Part shown: positions 1 to 12,455 of the stretch, piece after piece
How the letters are laid out: the number at the start of each line of letters is the position of its first letter
Numbering within the stretch: position 1 is the first letter of the stretch
NCBI GenBank assembly: GCA_036345935.2
Contig: JADWOT020000004.1
Span: 1,968,860 to 2,032,859, forward strand
DNA: 64,000 nt
From: Taenia hydatigena
Taxonomy: Eukaryota; Platyhelminthes; Cestoda; Cyclophyllidea; Taeniidae
Direction: 5' to 3'
Notes under the pieces: generated by a model
What the model was told of the DNA's origin: nothing
Seen by the model: only the letters and a program-made list of their open reading frames with translations
Databases searched by the model: none
Made by a program: the position numbers and the translations under genes

Positions 1-420
1 GTAATTCTTGGGATTTTACAGAGCAATAACCGAATGAAGAACCAACGGAGACCGACTTACCGAAGCGTGCGGTAGTAGGTTCCTGCAGCAAATGAAGGTC
101 GCGCAGCTACAATGCAAATGCTTTAAAAGAGGCAAGCTCAAGGATAGTTGAACATTCAAAGATTAGCGTTTTGAAATCACATATTAAAGCAATTAATTTA
201 AATTTCATTAATTGCATAAAAACGTACCACTTCATGACAATCACGCATGCGCTTCTTTACTCTTCTCTTTTCTACAATATTCTTTGTAAACCCTTTCCAT
301 ATCCATCACATTTTACAGCATGTACCAATATAAATTCTGCTACTATAAATGCGACGTTTTTAGAGTTATCCCCTAGTACCACCCTGCACACTAAAACAGT
401 TTGTTTCGTATCTGGTGGGT
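1..420. repeat. Duplicated segment, partner at 53,330-53,610
   Basis: Bases 30-200 match 53,340-53,520: both contain an 'accgactta cc' start, a shared 'cagcaaatgaa..gtcgcgc' run, and the end 'gaacattc.aagattagc'. A short core of the same element (gtcgaacattct..gattagcattctgag) also lies at 41,017-41,055, inside the 5' part of a minus-strand RING-CH copy. After about 290 a second weaker match (ccatatccatca.attttac) continues to 53,600. No convincing coding sequence was seen. Confidence 0.6.
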
Positions 421-469
421 GGATTTGAGGAAGCTCATCTCTTTGTAGGTGCAGACTGACGCGAAATGT

Positions 470-1165
470 TTAATTGTTTAGAACTGGAACCAAAATTATA
501 TTGGAACGGAGTGCTTGGTGGGCTGCACCCTTAAGGAAGGCAGGAAGAAAGGGTTCGGTATTCACAAGTGTTGTAGTGGGGCAGCTGTCAGAATACTCCG
601 AGTGGCACGGGTGATCAAATCAAGCAGACCTTTGACTTGCACTCATGCCATTTGTGCGATCCCAAATAAATGCGACCCTATCAAATAGGCGAGCTCGCAG
701 AAAGGGTTTGGAAGTGGAGGAGGAAAAGCCGCACGGAGAAGTAGCTGCAACATGCAAACATTCTTCGGCCAATTTTAAGCCTCCGCTGGTGAAAGACTTT
801 TGAAAGTCGTTGTTTCTTCGGAGGTAAATGCTTAATCGTACACAATTGTGTGACTTTGTAGGTCTTAAGCACATCACTGGCTTTGCTGTGGTTTCCCTTT
901 CAAATATGCAATGGAAACGCCACATTCTACCTAAAAACTAACCGATTATTCCTATATTCGCGACACCGCCTGTATTTAATTTCCTTGCCTGGCTATTGCT
1001 AGAGACAAATTAAACATTTAATAAATCCTGTGCTATTGGTCGTTTCCTTGCCACAAGCAGGAGAGAATGCGAGTGTCTGGGTCGCCAAGGCGAGATCGGC
1101 TAACCTCAATGAGTCCATCAACAACTACTTGCTTGATGATGCTGCAAGCTCTTTCTAATCCTATG
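470..1165 (-). repeat. Inverted copy of the 28,715-29,380 segment, with possible minus-strand coding relics
   Basis: The reverse complement of 470-870 aligns with 29,040-29,380, sharing 'cggcttttcctcctccac' and 'tttcttcctgccttcctt'. The reverse complement of 1,035-1,165 aligns with 28,715-28,830, sharing 'gttgatggactcattga' and 'cgccttggcgac'. On the minus strand the first part reads as residues like SPCGFSSSTSKPF and the second as VVVDGLIEVSRSRLGD. The 28 kb copy preserves several of these residues but is frameshifted. I do not recognise the protein. Two pieces keeping the same order in both copies argue for one duplicated locus rather than chance. Confidence 0.6.
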
Positions 1166-4100
1166 TTATTTGATAGCACAAAAGTCCACTGGAAGTGACA
1201 CTTGGGTAAATGGCACATTTATAGAGTGGGAGATCGACCACAACTATCCACTTTTGCCCACAAATTTGTCGATGGCAGTGATTGTTGTGCTCAAGCCTCG
1301 ATTTTGGCAACTTCATTTCTCTTTCATGCTTCCATGCTATCATATCTTCCATGAGTTATTCGCAATAATTTGCAAAAGAAACCTTGTGGACATCATTAAC
1401 TCATCGTTGCCTGCATGCCATCGGTGTTTTATTGTCGCGGTGTTCTTGTGTGATGAAATCTACGCGTTCTTTTTCCTTCTTGAAAGCTGGTGGAGCTCCG
1501 CTGAGGACCGGGTTGTCGAACATAAGCAAAGCGTCACCTTTTGGCTATGATTTGCAATGATTTTTTATGGTAGCGACGCGTCGACACGAGTGCATCTACA
1601 TCGCGTCCAGGTGAAGCGTAGAAACCGCGTCAGTTGTTCTCAAAAGGACGAGGAAGAGGAGGAGAAGGAGACGGCAATTTAGGACGCAGGAGGTTTCCTT
1701 AACTGCAAACACAGCCACAAGAATTGGGACACTCGACATGCGATGCCGCCCACTCTCAGCGCTCAAGTCCTATTCCTTTAAGTGCAAGGCTGCGATCGCT
1801 TTCGATTGCCTCAACTCAACGACTTGATTTTCTTTTCGCACTATAGCAACCGTTAAGCAGCACCGTCTGTCTTCGTCGCCCTCCAGCATTCAAAGTATGC
1901 TTCTCTTATGCCATTTGAGTAGACAGGCAAGTTTGGACATCCACATCTCACCCGTCGGTTGGAAAGACACTTTAACTTAACATGAATCGCATTAAATTTA
2001 TTCATGTTCGGACTGCTGTTCGCACCAAATCATGCAACAGACAAAGGCAGTTGGTAAAAGACTTTGATGAGTGTCATGGAATGGCATTCATCATAGCAAA
2101 GTCAACAATCTCTCTTTTGAAGAATGGACTTTAAATGATAGGGGCCGGCATCCTACTCAAGAAATAACGAATCTCTAAAAAATGCGGATTAGATTTCTTG
2201 CGAGACTTCCTCAAAGCGATTTGGCTTGCACTGCTGCTCAAATGAACGACTTTGTGGGTATTATTCATGCTTGTGGTACAACAAGGGGTTGCCACATGTG
2301 ACATGGAAGGAATGCGAATTCGACTACGCTAAGTAGACTTTGTTTTTGTGGAGCTCGCGTTCCGCTGTGGTTGGCATCACGGCTCTGCGAGCTGAAATGC
2401 CACTCCGTACACTCACCCACTCGCGTGCGGAGAGCATACGATACTAGTGGCGAATGACATTGAACGTCGCAAATGCAAAATGGGTGACATAAACCAAAGA
2501 ATATTCAGTAACAAGCATCGACTTGATTAGACAGGGGTAAAGCAGAGTCACCCATTTGGCCGCAAAGGATTGTTCTCTGTTCAACAAAGACGCGAACTAG
2601 GAAGTGACTGGAATGTGCAAAGCAATTTTGAGGGGCTCCATCACCTCGCATTATCCGATGCGAAGCAGTGTGGTTAGTGTTTTGAGTGTGTGCATGCGAT
2701 TCCTTCCCAGCGACATTGAGCTCAAACTTATCCACTTGCTTTGAATCGAGCTCCGAAAATAGTGAATGGATCAGTCATCGCGCTCTTCACCTCACAACAT
2801 TCATCAGTCTGCATTTAGCCGAAGCGACGCGATTTCGGTCCTCTTGACGATGCATGCAAGCTGAGGGCGGATCAGTTGATCGAATCAGTGGCTCAAAATG
2901 AAGACACAAATATAACCTGTCAGCATGCTTGGATAAAAGTGTTTGCAAAAGATCATTAAAATTTTATTAGAATAACTTACATTGATGATCCTATGCCCAC
3001 AATTCCTCTGGAAGGCGTATTTTAACTCAACCAATCCTTTCATACGATGAAACATCAACTTCTTGATCCTCAAATGTTTGTTCGAAACTAGTGGAACCTG
3101 CACTTAGGATTTGTTGCACACAACTTCATACTAATCAGTAAAATGGCAAACTAATCAGGGTGAATTCCCCTGATGCATCGTGCAACTTTGAATCAGCGAA
3201 TGCGTAAATGTACGACAAGAGAGGATTCATGTGGCATTGCTGAATGCATTCCGTGAGCTGTCAAGAATGCTCAAAGCCACAACATGTTTCCCAAAAAGGC
3301 ATTGTTGCATCACAAGCGGTCCTCACTAGACGGTCAAGTAGCTGCCAATTGGGGAAATGAGTTCTTTTATGCGAAGAGTCATGTTATTTGCAACGCGAAC
3401 GAGCACGCGGGTCAATGGTGGGGTTGAGGCAACATCAGCAAGTAAAACAGGAAGTTTATACTGATCTGATGGATGTTCGCGCCACAGTTGGGTTCCACTT
3501 TCAAACCAGTCGTCCACATCTCTGCTACCTTATTCGACACACACTGGCTCGACTACCGCTTCAAAACTGCTCCGCCGTTGGGCTGCTTAGGATGTCGGGA
3601 CAGCAACGCAGCCGTGCATCTGACAAACATTGTCGGATAAAATTCGCTAATGCCAGCAAGTATTTATGAAACAAGCAAGTGACTTGCATCGTAAGGTTTC
3701 TTGTAGACATAGGGTAGAAATACTTATCATGGCCTTGACAAAACGACTTCGGATGGGGTCGGGTGTGGTGATTGGAGGTTCAACCAACGGTTGCTTGCAG
3801 CCTGACCGATGCCAAGTTAAAACTCAGCGTTTATGTAGAAGTGAGTCATTTCAATGACATGATAGACGCATAAATAGCTTTACAACTTAAAAATGGAGAC
3901 GATTCTGGCTTTGTTGGCTTCGTTTAGAATTCGCAGCCACAGTTATCAGTTATTGACGCCAAGCACTCGGACCGGTCACAGTCCATTCAACCCTCTGGAA
4001 TGTATACAACTCTGTTGGTTTAGCATTTTACTCGCTTAACACTGCAGTGGTGTAAAGTGTTAAACCAAGTGGAGTGACAGCTGCACCTTGGGTGCGACTC

Positions 4101-6289
4101 CGATTTGATGAATGACATCACCAAGTATCCACGATGGGGTCGACCATTTATTCCAAAGCTTGAAAACTGGCATCGAAACAATGAGAGCTTGAGCGTTCAG
4201 AGTAATGCAGTAGTCGTCCACATCTGTAGCGTTCTCGTGTCTTTCCAGTTGTGTAAATTGGTAGTCTGCTTTAATAGGGTTGAAAAGTCCTTCCAAATAG
4301 CTTACTACTCATTCTCTACGGCACTGATCTGTAAAAAGCAAGCAGCAGTAAGTAAAAATTGGTAATAAATTGTTGAAATTAGTGGGCAGTGCTGCGACCT
4401 GGTGTCCATATCTGTAGGAACCAACCAAATCGGCTGTTATAATTGAAGTTATAAAGAAAGGCGAATGAGATGACGTTCGTATCCCCACTTTCATCAAAGT
4501 GTGTTCAGTTAATCGGTCGCACATGCAAATGCGCCTTTTAGTTGATTAAATGAGCTTGCTGACTGTCATCTAGAAATTGGCGAACAGAGTGGCGAAGACC
4601 GTGGGAGGAGTCGAATGTACTCCAGTCGTGCATTCTATAGACCCACACTTGTAAGTCTGTTGGGATTTGGAGACCGAGAATAGACCCTGACAACACTAAG
4701 ATTCGTCTTTGTCATAGCAACAACGCTTTCGTATGGAACAGACAGACAACACTTCTTCTCGCTTACCATCGGCAGGCTTTATGGCTTCTACTCCATGGGA
4801 GGTTTTGTCAATACCAGTCCCTAAACTAACAATGGTGCATCTCCTCTTGAATTAGAGTAGTGCTTTTAATGGCGGCGTTTCTTGCGTTTTGCGTGTTTCT
4901 GTTTTGCCTTCCCCATTCAGATGGGCAACCCAGTGACGCCGTCGAAATGCCAAATACTTTAAACCAAGTTACTCAGCGATTCTACCTTTTCTCCAAAGCA
5001 GTATTTTATCCTTAAAAAGGCAAACTAAAGTTGACCAGTAAACAGGAGAATAATAAAATCTGTAAGAACCTTATCACTAGATGACCTGCAAGCTAACTCG
5101 GCTCGTGGACTTCTTTGCTGTTAGGCCTGGCTATCGATGAAGTCACCACTGTTTTATAATCTTCATCCTCCTCATCCACCGCATGTCGTAAGTCTTTCTG
5201 CATTTCAATGAGAGAATTGCAAGACGCCTCACTGTACGTTGATTTGAATTTAAGAACCTCTTTATCTGCATGTTATCCATGCACATATTAAGCATGCAGC
5301 AGCTGCCACTTTACTCCTTTGATAGTTAAAGAATTTGTGGTGTCTAAAACATTAGCTGGATGCAATCAGTCAGTATGGACGCGTCATCTCTTGCTTGTAG
5401 TCGATCGTAATTACCTCTCCTTACAAGTTGGATTGACTAGCCAAACCACTCCTTCTCTAGAAACTTGGTCCTACCGGATGCCAAGCACAGGCAACAGCGT
5501 CATCGATGAAGCCGCTGAGACGGCTGACAGACGGTGACGGTTGCAGGTGATAACAAGTGATACGGCAATCGAGTGACAGCCCACAAAACGCAGCCACAGT
5601 CATTCCGCAATGTGATCAAATGGACGTATTTGTGGGTAAATGAATAAATGGGCCCATCCAAGATGGATTGTTGGCAGTAACTAGGCTTCTATGATGACGG
5701 AAGTAGGTAAGCAGGTAGAAGACAAACAAACAGATGAATGGATTTATAAGAAATGGAAGAATGGTCAAAGGGTGAAATGAGGATGTAGATTTGCAATGTA
5801 CGACCAAGTGGAACTACGCACAGCACTACCTTCCATTTAGAAAAGAAGAGATTTTAGCCAGTCGTCCCATTCAGCAGTGAAGGTGCGGTGACGAGATTCG
5901 CTCCAAAGGCGAATGCCATAACTGCTGATGAAAGAGGCCTCATTTGTGTGTCTTGGGCGGGTGCGCCACCCACTTGTCGCCTTCGTCCATCATCTGAGTC
6001 ACATTAAGTTGCATAGTTTATTTGTGATCGCATTTGTTTCTATTTATAGTTTGCCACACCAATAAGGGAATTTGCTTTAACAATTTTCATGACGGCATGC
6101 ATGAAGGCTGCTTTTACTTTCTTTACTTAGCCACGCATCATCAGAATTCGCACAGGTGGGCTTTGACAAAGTTGTCATAGGCAGCAACCTGTTTCACTAG
6201 AATACATCACACTGAGTAGATTGGGAATCCTACTGCGCATGTGTACAGCTTAGATATGTAAAAAAAAATCCACAAAAGCAGTAACACAT
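1166..6289. other. Long stretch with no recognisable gene
   Basis: Many short open frames occur here on both strands, but none exceeds about 126 codons and none shows a domain I recognise. A short match (gtagacaggcaagtt near 1,920) recurs at 9,520. A minus-strand open frame at 3,326-3,517 (63 residues, DDWFESGTQLWREHP near its start) has a plausible amino-acid mix but no second copy in the window. Confidence 0.5.
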
Positions 6290-6820
6290 ACACACACGCT
6301 TTTTAATCAAAAAGTTATTTGGTTTATGAGAGCCGAAAATCTGTGTGGCCCTTCGACCACGTCAATGGCTTGCAATGGCTGCAACTACGTGGGTTCGGTG
6401 GGGAGCAAAGCTAAGGCGATTAGAGCAAATGCTTATCTGCAACAGAGTAAGAAGTGACAGAGAGTAGCCCAGGTGGACATCAGGTAGTCGCGTCTAGAAG
6501 GGAGCTTACGGTTCGACCAGTTGAACCACCGCTATGGTGCCGCAATCCGACCATCACTGCTACATCATCGTGTATGTGACAACTTCCCTTCCAATTTTTA
6601 GATTTACCTAATTGGGTTTAAAAAGTGTAAGATCACATTGGTTCTCTTTTTCACACCATGCCAGGCATTATTTTACTTTGTTGAAGGCGTTGTCTATGTA
6701 AATGAAGTCCAACGGACTAACATGAAGTTGTAATAAAACAATTGTTTGGATGCCGAAACGAAAGAGTTGTGGGGGTTCGTTTTGTTACGGCGGAGATTAT
6801 GGCACGACAGAGGGGCCAAA

Positions 6821-6914
6821 CACGTCACAGACACGTCATGTGGCGGATTGTGTGAGGTCAGATCAATGCCACCCCAGTGAGGGTCCGTCCGAGTAACTGA
6901 ATCCGAGGTGTGGA
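6821..6914. repeat. Conserved core of block Z, found five times in the window
   Basis: A stretch of about 94 bases starts 'cacgtcacagacacgtcatg' and ends 'aatccgaggtgtgg'. It recurs at 54,300-54,393, 55,471-55,563, 63,378-63,470 and, with an internal deletion of about 36 bases, at 61,890-61,946. It looks better conserved than its flanks and has no shared open frame, so it may be a regulatory, structural or mobile-element module rather than coding sequence. Confidence 0.7.
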
Positions 6915-6996
6915 TTATGCTTGTTAGTCAACTTTGGTGTTAAAACAAATTCTTATTGGTAATCGTGCCCAAGGATAGGAGGCCATTTCATTTGCA

Positions 6997-7227
6997 TTGT
7001 CTGATGTGGCTTGGGGAGCGGTGTCACGGGTTTGCACACAATTCATTCTGTGCCGTCGCATTCGATGGCACTTTCGTGTCAATCGTGGACTTTGTAAAAG
7101 GATGGTTTTAGCGTTCCTGACTGGACTTGTTGCACAAACTTGCAATAGCCTCATCGTGCAAAAGGCAGGTGTAAGCATGGCCGTGTTAGCTAATATTTAC
7201 GCATTCGATTGGCCAGGAGGAGTGTAA
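6997..7227 (+). pseudogene. M17 aminopeptidase-like C-terminal relic (block Z copy a)
   Basis: A 76-residue open frame ends ...VLANIYAFDWPGGV and stops. The last third resembles the segment of M17 leucyl aminopeptidases (NPEPL1 type) in which a Ser-Cys-Ala-Gly-Leu-Phe stretch leads into Phe-Asp-Trp-Pro-Gly. An upstream V-A-x3-N pattern fits the V-A-D-M-K-N stretch of that family. The downstream conserved His-Leu-Asp-Ile-Ala segment is missing because of the stop. The equivalent frames in copies b and c (55,650-55,880, 63,560-63,784) read AFDWPRSA and then stop. M17 enzymes remove N-terminal residues from peptides using two metal ions; no metal ligand is present here. The alignment was made from memory. 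Confidence 0.4.
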
Positions 7228-7622
7228 CTCGAGAGTGAAAGGCAAAGGTTAGCTAAATCGTAGGCCATTTGCTGACCCAGCACCTGAATAGCTATTGAAG
7301 GAGTAATTGATGATGTAAATAGGATTTACATTAATTTAACTAAGTCAACTAACTTTATCAACGTCGGTTTATGATTACTTCTTAGGCAGACTTTGAAGTG
7401 GATTGGAGTGGGAGTGAGAGTGGTTTGCTGCATTTAAAGCGGAGGGTGGAGCCATTCATCTTCCAACCCTTTAAACACTTGTATCTCCTCCCACTTTGCT
7501 AAAATGCGTTATTTGAGCTGTAAATCTTGCGTACAAAATGGTTTACTGAGTGCAATAATTTCTGTTTCAGTTGCATTGTATCTATTAGGCAGTTGTTGCT
7601 AAAGGTCGCTATTTAAGATGAA

Positions 7623-8169
7623 ATGACATTGCAAGGCACGTTGCTGCACTGTTTGAAAGGGATGGCAAACGCACACTGGTTTCCTCACACAAGTAGAATG
7701 ATTGCAACCACAACCGCACGAATCGCTGAAGTGGCTGCAGCATTTGTCTTTATTCTCTCAGCCGCACACTGCTCCAGCAACAGTTGGCTCCAAACCACTT
7801 TCCTGTCCGATCTCATAGAGGTGTGGTTAAAAGCGACCATCCAAATGCTAATACACTCATCAACAAGTACAGCAATCCGCTGGCCATTTCCATTCACGAA
7901 AGAACTTTTGGACAAATGAGAAGCATTTAACACGAAATGTTGTGCAGAACACTTCCAAGCGGAGGAGCTTGAATCGCCAACAAGTGTGCTACGTACGCCA
8001 CCCACCACAAATGCTCTTGACCGCAAGTACACCAAACAGCATAGAACTAGCTGAAGAATGTGAGTTTCCTCCAGCTGCTAAGCCAGCCTCAACATTGTGT
8101 TCTCGGCTACCATCTGTGGGTGGTTGGTGCGTTATGGCAGACATGAAGGCAGACATGCATCAATGCTAA
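7623..8169 (+). pseudogene. Broken coding relic in block Z copy a, weak THAP-like zinc-finger resemblance
   Basis: Frame 7,623-7,919 encodes 98 residues ending FPFTKELLDK and then TGA (7,917-7,919). Read through, the next residues are EAFNTKCCAEHFQAEELES. This resembles the Phe-Pro...Trp...Cys-x2-His-Phe end of a THAP DNA-binding finger, with the TGA standing where a Trp codon (TGG) would be. Copy b has TAA at the same point and then a different ligand (CVEDF). The spacing between the Trp and Cys positions is shorter than in typical THAP domains and the first Cys pair is not evident, so the family call is tentative. Conserved reading through both copies does suggest it was once coding. Confidence 0.3.
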
Positions 8170-8299
8170 CAGCCCGAGGCAAAGTGAAGTTGGGGCTGGC
8201 GGAGGACGAAGAGGAGGAGCAGAAATCAACCAACAGATGTTTTGTACGATGCTCATCAATCGTGTTGGACGCAGTGCCATCACCGTGCCTACTGCTTTC

Positions 8300-8650
8300 A
8301 CGACGAGTCCTGTTGACTCGTGCACATTCTGTAGTTGACTGGTCTTTCTTTAGACATTGAGAGTTGCCTGATAAGCTTGGATCATGGGATTGATGAGGAG
8401 GGTTCGAAGTGGGGAGTAATCAGTGAGAGGATGGACGTAAAAAAATGCCATTTGGCGCTTCACGTGTGCAAATACCGCCAGCTAATCGCAACTCCAACTT
8501 CATTTCCTTGTTTGATTTGCCGACTTGCCACAATCACGCCATCGATACTGATCTCATCTAGAGACCGAAGGATGAAGGATGTGTGTAATTAAAACCGATG
8601 TGAAGAAATGAGCCGTTTCAAGGCTCGGGTGACGGGCCGATTGATGCGCT
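8300..8650 (+). other. Possible single exon, unrecognised
   Basis: An open frame at 8,335-8,592 (85 residues) runs from just before a TTTCTTTAG acceptor-like site at 8,345-8,353. It contains a charged middle part (DEEGSKWGVISERMDVKKC). It is next to block Z but not repeated in the other copies, and I see no domain. Confidence 0.15.
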
Positions 8651-8989
8651 ATCGAACAATCGCTTGACTACAAATGGATGTTAGCTGAAGACACTTTCCT
8701 CCAACCTGTCAGGACTTATTAAATGCTTCAAAGCCTGCCGTTATTAAATCACAAAAGCAGACAATCAACAAACTAAAGTAGAGTAACGTAGTTGAGATAG
8801 TGCACCACAAAAACACAGTGAAGCTCTCATTGAGGTACAGACTACTGATAGAAGTCACGAGGAATGTGGATTGTTGAAAGCGTTTTGAGTAAACTGAACA
8901 CTTAAATGCCAAATGAAGGAAAGGAAGGGCACCAATCATGGAGGTGGGTACCCCTCTCCCTGCACCTCCTTGTTTACATTGTGCCTGCA

Positions 8990-9225
8990 CGTCCAATGCA
9001 TGGAGGAATTGAGAGGTAACAGCTGCATTCCTAAAGGACGAACTGGTATAGAAGACGTAGTGTTTCGCATGAGTGCAAATTCGTCGTTTCAAGCGACAGC
9101 GGAGTGGAGGACTTAAGGGTCCAAATTCGTTAAACGCGAGTTTGGCACGACCAAAAGCGCCCATCGTGTACCATTCATCATTACATGCCATTTCACCTCG
9201 CACTACCTCCAACCACTGTTAGAGG
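8990..9225 (+). repeat. Decayed partner of the 45,460-45,690 segment
   Basis: The run around 9,070-9,215 (gacagcggagt, gtccaaattc, agcg.ccatcgtgtacc, acctccaaccac) aligns with 45,555-45,690 in the same orientation. In the 45 kb copy the aligned stretch is an open frame; here it is interrupted by stops. A minus-strand open frame of 167 codons across 8,709-9,212 overlaps it but has no support in the 45 kb copy. Confidence 0.5.
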
Positions 9226-11775
9226 CAATGAAACACATAAGGTGCGAAACGTATTTCGAAGGCGTCAGACATGACAATCAACTTCATGTCTAGATGGAGC
9301 GGACATAAATGTTACCAAAATGTGGCAAAATTGTGGGAAACTTCATCACAAGTGGGATGTTAAGATCACTTTGACCTGTTTACACACAAAATCCTAACTC
9401 TTGTTTGCGCTTCACCAATCGCTAAGGCGCATCGAATGTCGTCGTCGCCGCACTTCGTCATCCACACCTGCAATCCAATTGACGTCAAGCAAGAACAACA
9501 TTTGCTCTGTGTCATTTAAGTAGACAGGCAGGTTGAGACATCTACGGCTAAATCGACAGTGACACACTCCTCACGAAGCAAGGATTGCTGCGAAATGGAA
9601 ACCAGCTTACCAATGCACAAGAAATCCTGCATGCACACACACGGAACCTTAATGTAGACATTAATGAGTGAGAGTGAGCTCACTACGGAAGGCGACATCT
9701 ACGCCCTTCTACGCGTGTGCCACTTTTGAATGTCTGTGCTAACACCAGTTCTATTCCTTTCTTTTAACCTTGGAGCCCTCGACGACTCTCTCCTCCATAG
9801 AATGCCCTTCAACTAGGGTTAAGCAGCCTTTGCAGGCAGACGCTGGCCGAGGAGGATTACAGTGGGTACAGAAAACAGATCTGTGGAATGTCCATTTGCA
9901 GTACGTGGTCTCGTCACCGAAGTCGTGTTGGTGACGTAGTCATGATTAGTGTCACAAGCGTGTGGACGAGATGTGGAAGAAGTATGAGATGAGGACGAAG
10001 TGGTATGCTTTGCTTCCTTTCACAGCATCGACACTTCATCGTAGGTGGTGCCCTTGAACAGTGTAGTGGCAATGATGAACGAATGATCGGCAGCCAACAA
10101 CGGTCCAACTTGAAACATATGATCTCCTCGTGCATACAAGACACTGTAAGTGAGCGTATTTTGTGGGATCAACGTGGATGAATGCGATCTGCGCTTGCTT
10201 AAATCTGGTCAAGTTCTGATTTCTCCACTAGAATTTCACTGCCAGTTCTGCTCTTGCTAATAGCACTGTCACTAAGAAGACGATGAAGTTGAAGCAAGCG
10301 AAAAAAAGAAGCGATTCACCTAAGGAAAATGTGTAATTACCCACTGTCAAAATGGTCATCTAATGACTTCAATAAACTCATAAATTTAGTCATCGGCTTG
10401 ATACCGACACTGGTGATAGGATCTAGTCGAACTTCTCATGGATGTCAAGGATGGTGATGCGCACATCGTAGAGTGAGCGAGCCACGACTGATTTCGGCGG
10501 GGTGGTTGACAAAGGCAGAAGTGAAACTCAACACTTGACAGTAGTAGAAGATATGGTAGAGCTTGACTCGTTGAGTCTGCTTCGGGTTGACGCTAACGGT
10601 GGTCCCAGCAACACGCTCGATCCCGCCATGTTTGAATTAGTTTGCTGAAATAGCATAAATAGCCCTTTCAATGTGTCCGAAACGTGCTTTGGCGGTGATT
10701 ACAAGTGATTTTTACATTTTCTTTCTTTGCACAGCTAAGTGCAGTAACGGTTGCTACAGTTGTTGAAAGATGAAGATACACACGGGGGCAGAGGAAGGTG
10801 CAAGAAGTAGAATCAACAAACCTAGGTGGGACGAAGTGTTGATTAGTGGGCAAACAATGCATCGATGTTAAACTATAATGCATGAAGTATTGTTTAGAAT
10901 TTGCAATTGTTGTGGCATTGCAGGGTCGGACTTAGTAATGAATGCTAACACATGAGCCTCGAGCAGACCACTTGCTCATTTTATAGAAGAATGGCTAGAC
11001 AGGAGACGGGATAAATGTCGCAATGAGTGATGCTATGAGACGGAGGAGGTATATAGCATGATGCATTGTGTTTCTATAAGTAGATCAATGTCAGAAGTAG
11101 AGATAATTGCATTATTGTGTGGCGTGGTAAGGGACTAAACGAATGGTGGCTATTCTACTACACCTCAACATTGCGCATGGTGATGTAAGATGATTTAGCG
11201 GCTAATCGACACAAATTACCTCAGTGCATGCGTCAATACTACGCGAGAGACTGTCAAAGTCTGCCACAACGAAAGGGTAAATTTTGCAGAATTTCGTATA
11301 GCACGCTTGCCCTCGAGGCCTCCTGAATTGCGCAGTCAGACGCATATTGGTACACCAGAACGGCAAAGAAGAACGTCCCACCATTTGTCAACACTTGTAA
11401 GGCGCGTAGTGCACAGCTGCGCCTGTTCGAGCGGCAAATATTTGTGGGTTTCCCTCGTTCGTAGCAAAATGATCGAAGACATGCAAAGAAAAGCAGTTGA
11501 GGTGGCGCGGCTTAATAATAGTATAATTCAATTATTCTACATTAAAATGTTGTACGTATTAACATCAATACACAAGTCCTGTGAGTTCAGAATATTTTTT
11601 GTTCGGAGAAGGAAACAGTTCAGCTAGTCCCTTCTACGGTCGTGAGGAATCTAATGACAGATCAGAAATAAGTCAGATGATCCAATTTTCAACTTGTATC
11701 AGAAGCCATAATGCCACAGCAAAATTTAACTGCACGCACTAATAGCATGCAAATTATTTTAATTAAGGTTTATTC
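9226..11775. other. No recognisable gene
   Basis: Only short open frames occur here on both strands, and none has a second copy in the window or a known motif. A short match to 1,911-1,980 lies near 9,510-9,560. Confidence 0.5.
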
Positions 11776-11779
11776 TTTA

Positions 11780-12455
11780 ACATTTGTTTAAGTGTGCTGT
11801 TTCGCAAAGATGTCGCCTGAATCTTTCTCGGTTCGTCGAAGTCCACTAGTTGTATTGTATTTAGGGTTTTAGGCTGGTGATGCCCTTTACGTTAGCGTTT
11901 GCTGTGAGATTTTATGGCCATTAAGTTTCGCGTTGGGGATTTAGGTGACTCTGAAGGTGCTGCAGAACACAGTTGCGAATATAACAAGGTGATCTGCTCT
12001 ACATGTGGTGTTATCGACGAGTTGACCACCTTCTAGAACATGCAGGGTTTGTACGAGCCATTCCCTCTTGCCACTACAAAAGAACGCATCATTCGCCTTG
12101 CAACTTGATGCATGTCGGACCTCTGAAAGGCAGATTCCTTGCAGCACTTCGTAGTTAGTGTTCCAGTAATAGTCTTCATTTCTTGTTCCTTGTATTTGGC
12201 AACACTAGTTTCGTTGATCATTCCTGCATCCGATCCTCGCCAATGCGTTGTCTAACATTTCGTGTAGTGTGTGGCGGAGAGGTCAGTGGGGATGTGAACG
12301 GTCTGTTCCTCATCTGAAGGAAAATGCGTGCATTCTTCGAGCCTAGCATCTGTGTAGACTGAACTGGGAGCAGTAGACTGACGTTCGTTGTGCATTCCTT
12401 ACTTCCCTCATCCGGATAGAGAGTTAACGATTGCAGTACTTAATGTGAACGCGCC
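11780..12455 (-). repeat. Block W copy a, probably minus-strand coding relic
   Basis: This segment is about 90% identical by eye to 27,880-28,545 in the same orientation. On the minus strand both copies contain open pieces with conserved residues. Near 12,410-12,270 there is an acidic piece (EECTHFPSDEEQTVHIP). At 12,033-12,221 a frame begins MINETSVAKYKEQEMKTI. At 11,800-12,030 there is a Ser/Pro-rich end that is open only in the 28 kb copy. The frames are joined by frameshifts or introns that I cannot resolve. I do not recognise the family. Confidence 0.5.

Larger units (their letters stand above)
6290..8225 (+). repeat. Block Z, copy a
   Basis: This block is repeated at 54,960-56,865 (copy b) and 62,840-64,000 (copy c, cut by the window end). 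Recognisable landmarks in order are a 'gtgggttcggtggggagc' run, a strongly conserved core at 6,821-6,914, an M17-like coding relic at 6,997-7,227 and a second coding relic at 7,623-8,169. Copies b and c are almost identical to each other over the shared part. Copy a differs from them at roughly one base in ten by eye, so it is the older or more diverged copy. Confidence 0.85.

Noticed and set aside
6821..6914. Hammerhead ribozyme or tRNA-like element in the conserved Z core
   Set aside because: No CTGATGA...GAAA core and no cloverleaf or A/B box pattern could be drawn by eye.
8709..9212. Minus-strand open frame of 167 codons
   Set aside because: It lies antisense to a segment whose 45 kb partner is open on the plus strand, has no recognised domain, and has no support from the other copy.
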